From: Gordonia liuliyuniae
Lineage (GTDB): Bacteria; Actinomycetota; Actinomycetes; Mycobacteriales; Mycobacteriaceae
Assembly: GCF_021739025.1 (NCBI RefSeq)
Contig: NZ_JAKKOT010000001.1
Span: 62,001-126,000 of the forward strand
Length of the DNA stretch: 64,000 nucleotides
Reading direction: 5' to 3'
Positions 28,643 through 35,758 of the stretch are shown here, in pieces. Positions within the stretch are counted from its first letter, which is position 1. Each line of letters starts with the position of its first letter. A program made the position numbers and the translations under genes. The notes beneath the pieces are model-generated. The model was given only the letters and a program-made list of their open reading frames with translations. It ran no database searches and was not told where the DNA came from.

Positions 28643-28979
28643 GCTAAAGTTCCTAGACAATTGTGATGTGCGCCATCTTGAGTAGCTGCCGCAGGCGCCA
28701 GGAGTCTGGACTATCCACACAAAAGCCTGGACTGCTGAACTCAAACGTCACACTCGTCACTTGCGTTACGAAGTCTGGACCGACGCGCCGAACAACACCG
28801 CCCCTCCGAAGCCATCGCCACCTGACCGGGCGGTGCACACCGAGTCAGTCTCACCCGCCGCGCAAGCCTTCAACTCCGTTGAGAACTGACCCTCGCGACT
28901 GGACGAACGTGCGCCGCGTAGCCGAACCCATAGTCCGGAACGCCATAGTTGGTCCCTGCCGCTGCCGCCTCGGCCCTAC
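28643..28979. other. Region without a recognised gene
   Basis: About 340 bases between the clpB promoter and the antitoxin-like gene. Open frames here on both strands have no bias or familiar motif (for instance many Arg/Thr/Pro codons in all frames). This is the left border zone of the accessory island. Confidence 0.6.
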
Positions 28980-29333
28980 CTACCGTGAAGCAGTCTCCAG
29001 GATTGTCGGGACGACGGTGTCCAGAGATTCCTCGATGAGCATGTCGAGGGCAGTGCGATAGCCAAACGCCGGATTCGGCGTCGTGAACCATGCGGGAATC
29101 TGAACAGGCGTCAGGGATTGCTCGAGTTCGCTGATGATCAAGAACACCGCTTGCAGACGCATCCGCGCACGCACCGCACGTATCGGGGCGCCGCTACGCC
29201 AGCGCATGAGTGTCCGACGATCGGCCACGCCGAGGGCGCTCATCGCCAACTCCACCCCAAGAACGTCAGACGCTTTCGACACCATCACCGACGCAGGCGT
29301 CAAGACGGTGTCGTGAAACGCCTGCGTAGACAC
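28980..29333 (-). CDS. Orphan MbcA/ParS/Xre-type antitoxin-like protein
   Basis: A 117-residue protein. The middle (MSALGVADRRTLMRWRSGAPIRAVRARMRLQAV) looks like a helix-turn-helix, and the end (IPAWFTTPNPAFGYRTALDMLIEES) has the pattern of the C-terminal domain of MbcA/Xre antitoxins, where W(L/F)..PNP..G..P(L)..L contacts a RES-type toxin. No RES toxin lies next to it on either side, so it may be orphaned or act as a stand-alone regulator. The start is GTG at 29333. A 10-base inverted repeat (acgcaggcgt/acgcctgcgt, about 29291-29327) spans its first codons. Assignment rests on pattern memory and is moderate. Confidence 0.5.
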   Translation of the reverse strand: MSTQAFHDTVLTPASVMVSKASDVLGVELAMSALGVADRRTLMRWRSGAPIRAVRARMRLQAVFLIISELEQSLTPVQIPAWFTTPNPAFGYRTALDMLIEESLDTVVPTILETASR

Positions 29334-29361
29334 AATTACGCCCTAATCCATGTGAATACCC

Positions 29362-30190
29362 GAAATCCGTGTGAAGCGCCCTGGGTTTCGTTCCGTGGTT
29401 AGACGGTCGCGGGCGCGGTCGTCGTGGGGTGAGCGTAGGTCGCTTGCGCCTCCACCGCGTCGGCGAACCCGGTCAGCCCGTCGCGTCCATGTCGACGCCG
29501 ACGGCGAGGTGGGCGGCCTTGTTGCGCACGTGCCCGCCATCGCGGATCTTGACGATGATCGCATCGAGGTAGATCACCGGATACAGCGCTTCCAGGTCGC
29601 GGGTCTGCCATTTGGCGACCTCGTCGGCGACCTCCTCGGTGATCTTCGAGATCGTCTCGTGCGACAGGTCGGTGCCGATCGTGCTCGCGAGGTGGTGTTG
29701 GATATCGCGGATCGTCATGCCCCCGGCGTAGAGCGAGACGATCGTCGCATCCAGGCCGTCGAGGCGGCGTTGGCCCTTGCGGACCAGCATCGGAGTGAAG
29801 CTGCCGTCGCGGTCCCGCGGGACCGACAACGCCACATCACCGATCTCGGTCGCCACGGTCTTGGCGGCGTATCCATTGCGGGAGTTCGAAAACGACGCCG
29901 CATCCCGATCCCCGGCCTCGTAGCCGAGGTGCTCGGTCAGCTCGGCATTCAGGCCTCGTTCGAGGGTCGCTTTGAGAAGCGAGTTCAGCAGACCGTCCTG
30001 CCCGCCGACCGGCTCGCCGGCATCGATGCGCGCGAACACGTCATCCAACGCCCCGGAGGCGATCAGCTCGCCTGCCATCTCGGTCTGCCGACGGCGTTGC
30101 CCTGCACGCGAATCATCCACGCTCACATCATGATTGACAGTCACTACAGCGGTTCCCTTCAGGGTTGAACCTCACCGCTTACACAGACCA
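29362..30190 (-). mobile_element. Internally deleted IS256-type insertion sequence
   Basis: The ends carry imperfect terminal inverted repeats: tccgtgtgaagcg at 29366-29378 on the plus strand and tctgtgtaagcgg on the minus strand at 30187-30175. Between them is a shortened IS256-family transposase gene. The whole element is roughly 830 bases against about 1.4 kb for intact relatives. Exact outer ends and a target duplication could not be fixed by eye. It forms the left flank of the toxin island. Confidence 0.6.
29399..30144 (-). pseudogene. Truncated IS256-family transposase
   Basis: From GTG at 30144 the frame encodes about 220 residues of an IS256 (MULE-like) transposase N-terminal part: LLNSLLKATLERGLNAELTEHLGYE, RNGYAAKTV, PRDRDGSFTPMLVRKGQ, YAGGMTIRDI, LSHETISKITE, and the region with the first catalytic Asp, VIYLDAIIVKIRDGGHV..., up to HLAVGVDMD. 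There it shifts frame into GLTGFADAVEA, a segment that normally lies about 60 residues further on, and soon stops at 29399. The central catalytic part and the C-terminal half are missing, so it is inactive. Confidence 0.85.
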
Positions 30191-30504
30191 TCTGACACGC
30201 CTTCTCGAACGGCTTCGAAAACAGCAGTTGACCAGGGCGCTCGCTTGTATCCGAACGACCTGAAAGACACCCCCGGGCCCGTGAAGCCCGGCCGCGATCC
30301 GGCGGCATCCGGCCAGTCTGTCGTACCCGACCTGCATAATCGGCTCTGCCGCAATCAATCCGAACCACTCAGACGGGGAGATGCCCCCGACGAAAGATTG
30401 AGGTTAGATGACGGCGGCAGTCGTGATGCTGCCACCGCCGCCAACGATCCCTGTTTTGCGTGCGCAGGCATCGAGCACGGCGAGAACACCGAGGAGGGCC
30501 AGCG
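30191..30504. other. Region without a firm gene
   Basis: Between the IS256 relic and a small gene. One frame ends in ...IEHGENTEEGQR with its TGA overlapping the ATG at 30505 (ATGA), and could be a 36-codon leader starting at TTG 30399; another starts at ATG 30408 after gaggttag. Neither can be preferred. GC-rich hairpins (cccgggcccgtgaagcccgg near 30270) are present. Confidence 0.4.
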
Positions 30505-30669
30505 ATGACAACCACCGAAAAGAAGCCCGCACAGCGCCGACCTCGTCCTCGAGTAGCGGCTGCCGCAGCGCGCGCAGCCATCGAAATCCGCGAGTATGAC
30601 GGTCGCGATGTTCCAGAGTGGCTCTGTGAAGCAGCAGAAGAGGATAGGCTCGCCCCGACAACGGTCTGA
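30505..30669 (+). CDS. Small hypothetical protein
   Basis: A 54-residue basic protein starting MTTTEKKPAQRRPRPRV from ATG at 30505, preceded by an excellent gaggagg site at 7 bases. The second half (AIEIREYDGRDVPEWLCEAAEED) is acidic and helical. I do not recognise the family; the size and two-part charge pattern resemble small accessory or antitoxin-like proteins of actinobacterial mobile regions. It is the only plus-strand gene I can support in the island. Confidence 0.5.
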   Translation: MTTTEKKPAQRRPRPRVAAAAARAAIEIREYDGRDVPEWLCEAAEEDRLAPTTV

Positions 30670-31106
30670 CTAACCACCTCCACACAGAAACCCGCGCCCG
30701 GTGCGGCTGGTCGGTCGGTAAAGAACGAGGCCCGCACGGCGTCGACAAGGTCCTGCGCGAAGGTCTGCCGATCCTTCGCCGACAGTGCGAGCATCCAAGG
30801 GAACGCGTTCAACTACAGCTACCGTGGCAACGGGCCTTACGGCCCCCTACTCGTACTACCTTCACCAGGCCCACCCCATTCTTAATATCCATATCCCTAC
30901 CAGGGCAGCGACAGCGGCGGCAAGCTTTCGGATCCGCTCCAGCTGCGGTTGCGGGAGCTTAATCGGTGCCTGAATGCATCAGCAGGTCAGACTGAGCGGG
31001 CTGAGCAGGGTTGTTTAACCCATTGACCACAGCCGCACCTACCGGGTCAACGCCCGGCCGCTCCAGCCGCTTCGGGGTGAGGGACGCCGTCTGCGTTCAG
31101 ATCAAC
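30670..31106. other. Region without a firm gene
   Basis: About 440 bases between the small gene and the immunity gene. On the minus strand at about 30680-30812 a translation (MNAFPWMLALSAKDRQTFAQDLVDAVRA) looks protein-like, recalling the short proteins that accompany Phd-type antitoxins, but it has no supported end and is probably a relic. The remainder shows nothing recognisable. Confidence 0.4.
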
Positions 31107-31463
31107 TTAAGAGAACTCAGCGTTACCAACGATATAATAGTCTGGCGGTACCGACACGGACCACGACTCATACCCGTCCTTATTCGGCGCGACAATCAAT
31201 GCGACTCCGTTATCGAGTAGCACAGATAGCGTGTAGTCGTCGCCACATGAAGCGCCTTCGACCCTTCGATCGAGAATCCCTTTCTCGATCGGGCTAACGT
31301 CAGGACTTCCAGAGGATGGATCGACAGCGACAATACCAGCACCGCTTACTATCCTGACTGGGTCCTCGATTGAAATACCACCACCATTAGATAGGGCGAT
31401 GTTGATCGCATACCCGGCAGTGATTCCGACAACCGTGGACCCGGAAATTGGAATTTCCTTCAT
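31107..31463 (-). CDS. Putative immunity protein, DUF6188-like
   Basis: A 118-residue soluble protein. ATG at 31463 shares its A with the toxin stop (TGATG) and has ggag 9 bases before; ATG at 31478, inside the toxin gene, is an alternative. The pattern GITAGYAINIALSNGGGISIEDPVRI...LSVLLDNGVALIVAPNKDGYESWSV matches the small all-beta DUF6188-type proteins found beside toxins. By position it should bind and neutralise the toxin's C-terminal domain in the cytoplasm. Base composition is clearly lower in GC than the neighbours, with ATA and AGA-type codons, pointing to transfer. Confidence 0.65.
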   Translation of the reverse strand: MKEIPISGSTVVGITAGYAINIALSNGGGISIEDPVRIVSGAGIVAVDPSSGSPDVSPIEKGILDRRVEGASCGDDYTLSVLLDNGVALIVAPNKDGYESWSVSVPPDYYIVGNAEFS

Positions 31464-33391
31464 CAATTTGGACTCCATCCTTTAGGTATTTCGTACGTTC
31501 CGTCAGGCTTCAGTGGAATATGCGTTTCCGGTCGCCCTCCCGGCTTTCCGTTCAAATCAATAGGTTGCCCATGCTCGTTATATATCCGAACATACCCGTT
31601 TGGATACTTGGGCGTAGGCTCCATGATTCGAACGGAGTCCTCATTAGAATTGGCCCCTGGCCGCTGCCATACCCACCCCTTTCCGTTATCCGCCTCACGT
31701 GGTACCCAGTCGTCAGGGACTACATCCGGTTTAGAGGGGGGCTCAGCCCCCCGTCCCTGATAAGGGGGAGTTCGTGGTGGTTCGTCCGCTGGCGCGTTGT
31801 CTGCGAAGAATTTTGCGATGACTCCGGCGATCGTGGCGGCTGGCGCGCTGATGAAGCCTGGCAGTTTGTCTTGTAGGAGATCGGGGATCTGGTCTCGGTG
31901 GTCGTAGAGCCACTGTATTCCGTACTCGGCGATCAATGCGGCCATCGCGGCGGTCACGAACCCGAGTATGACCGAGCCAGCGATAAAGTCGTCGATTCCG
32001 AAGAACATGGGTTTGATCTGGCTATTGCCGTCTTGAGAATCGGGTTGCCCCGGTTCGTGGCCTGGATCAGTCCCAGCGCCGGGTGCAGGTGCCGAAGGGC
32101 CGCTACCCGTTCCGGTCCCGTTACCACTGCCCGTACCGGCTCCGTCTCCTGCGCCGCCTCCAGAGCCACTTCCCCCACTGTCCCCCTCAGGCGTGGACTC
32201 CTCTTGGCGTGCCTGCTCTTCTTGACGTGCCTGCTCCTCCTGACGTGCCTGCTCCTCCTGACGTGCCTGCTCCTCCTGACGTGCCTGCCCTTCTTGGCGA
32301 GCCTGCTCCTCCTGACGGGCACGTTCGGCCTCTTCGAGAGCTCGCTGGGCCTCCTGGCGCGCAAGTTCTTCACGTGCAACCTCTTCGGCACGCCGGGTTG
32401 TTTCTGCCTCGGTGTCGCCGCTCGTACGGTCGACCACTGGATCGGCCACAACGGGGAAGATCGCGTTCTCTGCCGTTTCGACGTGCTGGATCAGGTCGCC
32501 GTTCTCATCGACGGTGTACCAGGTCTTTTGTGGCCGGGCGGCCGCGTCGAACGCCCACGGGCGGGCAACCTGGCGGATCGCGTTGCCGTCTTTGTCGTAG
32601 ATGGTCGCCGAGCCGTCTGGATTGATCTTGGTGTAGCCGCCGTCAGGGACGTTCATCGCGAACCAGTAGGAGGTCGGTGAGGATTCGTCGTGTACAAGCA
32701 CCATCCTCGATGGGCCCACTGTCGCCCGAGTAGATCCTCCGCGTTTAAGTAGGGATCGTCCGCGTGGGCTGGCCGCGGCCACAGCCGCGGCGCCCGCGAT
32801 CGCCCACACCGGCAACGGAATCGTACCGTCGTCGGAGGAGGGTGCCAGGAGTGCCTGATCACTGAGCTCGGGCCCGGGTTGCCTGACCGGCGCCTGAGCG
32901 GGCACGGTCGTGCGGCCCTGCGCCGGTTCACTGGTCGGCCGACCGGTCTCGCGCGGTCCCGGCGACACCGTAGCGGTCTCTGGTGCCTGTGTCGTCGGCG
33001 TGACCGGCACTCGACCGCTACCGGGTGTGCCGGGGGCTGGGGTTGTCCCGCCTACGATCGGTGTTCCGTTGCCCTGCCCGGGACCGGGTCCGGCGTCGCC
33101 GCCGATCACTGGCCCTGTCCCCGATGGAGCGCCCGGCGCGTTCGGTGCACTCGGTTGAGTCGGCATGGTCGGCGGCGGCGTGTACGTCGGGACGCTAATA
33201 CACGGCCAGTTCGGTCCATGCTGGGCACGCATCTGATCACACAACGCGTCCGCACCCGCATCACCAGCACCGCCACCAATCCCAGCCGCCAAGATCGCGC
33301 CAGTGAACGCCAACGTTCCCGCCCCAGCCGCGATCGCCGCGCCACGACGACCGACCCGCCTCGCCTTACCCGTCCGCAGATGTGTCGGCAT
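31463..33391 (-). CDS. Exported/anchored polymorphic toxin
   Basis: A 642-residue modular protein. Residues 1-16 are basic; 17-42 form a signal/anchor helix; 51-64 carry two cysteines (LCDQMRAQHGPNWPC); 66-190 are Pro/Thr/Gly-rich; 192-207 are a short hydrophobic segment; 228-320 form the module ending AIFPVVADPVV that often precedes toxin domains in actinobacterial secreted toxins; 330-400 are a Glu/Arg/Gln coiled coil with RQEEQA hexads; 400-455 are a Gly-rich linker; 466-492 are a hydrophobic helix; and about 560-642 are a compact C-terminal domain (WVPREADNGKGWVWQRPG...RIMEPTPKYPNGYVRIYNEHGQPIDLNGKPG...ETHIPL) of a type seen at the ends of polymorphic toxins. The activity is unknown to me. 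ATG at 33391 follows aggagg. Confidence 0.75.
   Translation of the reverse strand: MPTHLRTGKARRVGRRGAAIAAGAGTLAFTGAILAAGIGGGAGDAGADALCDQMRAQHGPNWPCISVPTYTPPPTMPTQPSAPNAPGAPSGTGPVIGGDAGPGPGQGNGTPIVGGTTPAPGTPGSGRVPVTPTTQAPETATVSPGPRETGRPTSEPAQGRTTVPAQAPVRQPGPELSDQALLAPSSDDGTIPLPVWAIAGAAAVAAASPRGRSLLKRGGSTRATVGPSRMVLVHDESSPTSYWFAMNVPDGGYTKINPDGSATIYDKDGNAIRQVARPWAFDAAARPQKTWYTVDENGDLIQHVETAENAIFPVVADPVVDRTSGDTEAETTRRAEEVAREELARQEAQRALEEAERARQEEQARQEGQARQEEQARQEEQARQEEQARQEEQARQEESTPEGDSGGSGSGGGAGDGAGTGSGNGTGTGSGPSAPAPGAGTDPGHEPGQPDSQDGNSQIKPMFFGIDDFIAGSVILGFVTAAMAALIAEYGIQWLYDHRDQIPDLLQDKLPGFISAPAATIAGVIAKFFADNAPADEPPRTPPYQGRGAEPPSKPDVVPDDWVPREADNGKGWVWQRPGANSNEDSVRIMEPTPKYPNGYVRIYNEHGQPIDLNGKPGGRPETHIPLKPDGTYEIPKGWSPN
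32198..32317. repeat. 18-bp coding repeats (RQEEQA hexads) in the toxin gene
   Basis: The core gctcctcctgacgtgcct (plus strand) recurs with an 18-base period, giving about six RQEEQA units at residues 359-398. Copies near the ends have diverged (RQEGQA, RQEES). The repeat keeps the frame, so copy-number change would alter stalk length without breaking the protein. Confidence 0.9.
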
Positions 33392-33397
33392 GACTAT

Positions 33398-33757
33398 TTA
33401 TGCCTCCTTGTTCCGGACCGCGCCCCACAAGGCGTCGATACCGGCCCAGAACCAACGCCCGCCGATCGACATCACGAGGAAGAAGCACAAGAACACCAGA
33501 ACGTTCCCGTGCTGATCACCCCACCGCCCCAGATTCGGCAAGTTGATCGCAGCGACCACCAAGATCCCGCAGCCGACGAGGAACAGGAGCATCGTCCACA
33601 CCGATACCGACCGACCACCGTCACCGGCAGCGTCTGGCTGGACAACGCCAGCAGGTTCGGGCGGACGCTGACGTTGTTCCTGCGTCCCACGTGAGTGCTT
33701 AGGACGGTCGCCCGAAGTCGACGATCGTGTCGTGCTCTTCGTATCGGTGGTGGCCAT
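33398..33757 (-). CDS. Small two-helix membrane protein in the toxin operon
   Basis: A 119-residue protein with a polar, Ser/Thr/Arg/Pro-rich cytoplasmic N-terminus (about 1-50) and two hydrophobic helices (about 52-72, VWTMLLFLVGCGILVVAAINL; and about 84-104, VLVFLCFFLVMSIGGRWFW). ATG at 33757 has aagggg 6 bases upstream; TTG at 33772 is less likely. It lies 6 bases before the toxin gene and 75 after the porin gene, so it is almost certainly co-transcribed. Family not recognised. Its place between an outer-membrane channel and a toxin suggests an inner-membrane accessory for export (inference). Confidence 0.65.
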   Translation of the reverse strand: MATTDTKSTTRSSTSGDRPKHSRGTQEQRQRPPEPAGVVQPDAAGDGGRSVSVWTMLLFLVGCGILVVAAINLPNLGRWGDQHGNVLVFLCFFLVMSIGGRWFWAGIDALWGAVRNKEA

Positions 33758-33796
33758 TCCACGCCCCTTCAATTGACGAGCTATGCAAAGTCGAGA

Positions 33797-33822
33797 GAGG
33801 GGAGACCCCTAACGCTCCCCTC
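33797..33822 (-). terminator. Hairpin between porin and small membrane gene
   Basis: gaggggag (33797-33804) pairs with ctcccctc (33815-33822) around a 10-base loop, 10 bases beyond the porin stop. There is no T-run, so it may be a weak terminator or an RNA-stability element that makes more porin than toxin. Confidence 0.5.
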
Positions 33823-33832
33823 GTAAGGTTTC

Positions 33833-34468
33833 CTAGAGCAGGTGGGGCTTGCCGTACAGGTTGAACGTGTTGTCGTTGGCCTTGCTGGTCATCGCCACTC
33901 TCACATAGGCTCGTACAGCCGGGCGAGCACCTACACACCCGGAAATCTCGACGCGAACACCGTCGAGCCGGACTCCGGCAGACGGTCCCGCTAAAGCTTT
34001 CTGCCCGAACGGAACATCCACCGACACACCATTTTTCAACGTGGTGGAAATGTTGGGCATCACCTGCGCGCCGAGCACAATAGCGGGCGGATACGAGATC
34101 GACATCTGCGCCGTCGGGCCGGCGGTCATCCCGATATTGACTCCGTCCATCTGCCACTGGCACGACACCTGAAAGCCCGTCGAGACCGCAGCCGCATCCA
34201 CCGGAACCTTCCCAGACCCGGAGATCTGCGCAGCACCACGCATCGATAAGAACGCTTCATAGGAACCGTGTCCACGGCTTAGTGCGGGAACGCTCCGAAT
34301 CTTCTCACCAGACTTGGACAGTTTCACCGCCCACCCATCATCAGAATGACGGACCAGCGACTGATCAGCGAACGAACGCGTCGCTGCAGCAGATGCATCG
34401 GCAGCCGTGGCGAAACCCCCGAGCAACACTGCAAACGCCACCCCGACAATACAGATCAAACGTTTCAC
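33833..34468 (-). CDS. MspA-family mycomembrane porin
   Basis: A 211-residue precursor, the same length as the MspA precursor. GTG at 34468 follows gaggaa; a signal peptide (VKRLICIVGVAFAVLLGGFATAADASA) is cleaved near residue 27. The mature protein fits the MspA pattern of alternating strands, ending in a YGKP motif (NTFNLYGKPHLL) like the C-terminal YGEP of MspA, with internal SISYPPAIVLGAQVMPNIS and a VPFGQKAL segment. MspA proteins form octameric channels through the mycolic-acid outer membrane. Unlike MspA it has two cysteines (SCQW and SGCVG). As first clear gene of the toxin operon it may form the outer channel for it. Confidence 0.78.
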   Translation of the reverse strand: MKRLICIVGVAFAVLLGGFATAADASAAATRSFADQSLVRHSDDGWAVKLSKSGEKIRSVPALSRGHGSYEAFLSMRGAAQISGSGKVPVDAAAVSTGFQVSCQWQMDGVNIGMTAGPTAQMSISYPPAIVLGAQVMPNISTTLKNGVSVDVPFGQKALAGPSAGVRLDGVRVEISGCVGARPAVRAYVRVAMTSKANDNTFNLYGKPHLL

Positions 34469-34674
34469 TTCTGAGACTTCCTCACACTCGACAACGACCG
34501 CGGTACGCGGTGCGAGATAGAGAAGTTGGCCAGCACGACCAGCACAGAGACCGATTCCGAAAACTTGGAACACCCCACCGGAAGCCTGGACGATTCCTCC
34601 CCGAACCGCCGAAAATAGACGAGACGCACGATACAATCACCCGCCAAATTTATCAATCGTTCAGCAACTAGCAT
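34465..34674 (-). CDS. Possible small ORF coupled to the porin gene
   Basis: A 69-codon frame from ATG 34674 whose TGA overlaps the porin GTG (GTGA). The product (MLVAERLINLAGDCIVRLVYFRRF..., then a moderately hydrophobic VSVLVVLANFSI) has weak membrane character and no family I know. No clear ribosome site precedes it. The exact overlap is the only good evidence; it may be a translated leader or chance. Confidence 0.25.
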   Translation of the reverse strand: MLVAERLINLAGDCIVRLVYFRRFGEESSRLPVGCSKFSESVSVLVVLANFSISHRVPRSLSSVRKSQK

Positions 34675-34791
34675 GGCGTAGATCACAATCGCTTTGTGCG
34701 TGAGCCAGTCGAGGCCAGCAATGGCGATTGAGGCACCCCCTGAAGTACGCGCCCTCGCCCAACTACCGGATTCCACGTCAGGGCAGAACTG

Positions 34792-34990
34792 TCAACGGCG
34801 GCCTGGAATCCAAGCGGTCCGGTGTTCGGTGATATCGGTCAGCCACAGCTGATCTGGAAGATCAGCGGCGAACTTCCGTTCGACGAGATCCTCGTGCACC
34901 GGCGGACCCGGCTTCTTCCCGTTCATTCCGCGTTTCTTGCCGAAGCTCGACCACCACCCGGCACACCCGATCGTCAACAAGGATCTGGTC
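34792..34990 (-). pseudogene. IS3-family transposase fragment
   Basis: The frame encodes SFGKKRGMNGKKPGPPVHEDLVERKFAADLPDQLWLTDITEH, the segment just before and including the first catalytic Asp (TDIT) of an IS3-type orfB integrase. It breaks off after TDITEHRTAW into a stop at 34792, and the upstream end is also unrelated. Only about 45 residues of roughly 300 remain, so it is a relic on the right flank of the toxin island. Confidence 0.75.
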
Positions 34991-35102
34991 CAGCGTGGAT
35001 CCCCATGGTGAGGACCACATGGGGTCCTTGGACCGCAGGGTTCGTTCGCGTGCACGGCATACTAAAACTCAGCTCGAAGCGACGCAGGAGGTTACCCATG
35101 CT

Positions 35103-35391
35103 CTACCGGCGGGGCCGGATGATCTCGCGGATGTCGACGTGCTGCGTCCTCAAGTATCGAGCGAGCCCGGCACCATAGGAACTGGTGCCCCCGATGCCGA
35201 CGAGTCGGATGTTTCCGAAGGATTCGAGGTAAGTCAGGAGCGCCTCGTAGCCGGCAGCAGTAGCGCGGATGTCGATCACCGAGCCTCCTTCCGGCCATGT
35301 CGAGTACGGCGACGTGGTGGGTATCGGCGTGCGTGTCGACGCCGGCAACGATGTCGAGAGCGGTCGTGCACTCGGCGGTGGATGTTGTCAT
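35103..35391 (-). pseudogene. IS110-family transposase 5' fragment with frameshift
   Basis: From ATG at 35391 the N-terminal DEDD-domain start is clear: IVAGVDTHADTHHVAVLDMAGRRLGD. Near 35270 the frame shifts, and the next frame continues RATAAGYEALLTYLESFGNIRLVGIGGTSSYGAGLARYLRTQHVDIREIIRPRR before a stop at 35103. About 95 of roughly 400 residues remain; GIGGTSSYG has lost the usual Glu (GIEGT). Inactive. Confidence 0.85.
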
Positions 35392-35758
35392 GATGGGACC
35401 GTGCCTTCCTCAGCGGGCACATCGGCCAGGGGCCGGGCAGACAAGACGTTGACGGGGCCGACCAAGCTCGTATGAAGTCATGCTCGCCTCTGGCCGACAT
35501 GCATCGGACAGCGCCATCACCACCGGCACGCGGGCGAATCAGTTCCAAGACAAGCCCCGAGGGCCATCAGTCACCTACAGAGCCACACGCACCAGCGGCG
35601 AGGCCCTTCCATCATCAACGTCACCTGTTCGTGCAGCAGTCCCGCAGCAGCTGCAGCCGCGGCACCAGTCGAGCGAATGACCGATCGGCCCGGTTCACCG
35701 CATAATGTGCTGAATCGGAGGCGTCGCCTGACGCGAAGACTCTCCAGAAGGATGCGCA
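35392..35758. other. Region without a gene; right end of the island
   Basis: About 370 bases between the IS110 relic and the propeller protein. Open frames on both strands are short and lack family motifs. The part next to 35392 is probably the upstream flank of the IS110 element; the last 60 bases should hold the promoter of the next gene (agaagg ribosome site at about 35746). Confidence 0.6.

Noticed and set aside
35480..35700. Small plus-strand frames right of the IS110 relic
   Set aside because: Two overlapping frames with no ribosome site, no bias and no similarity I can recall.
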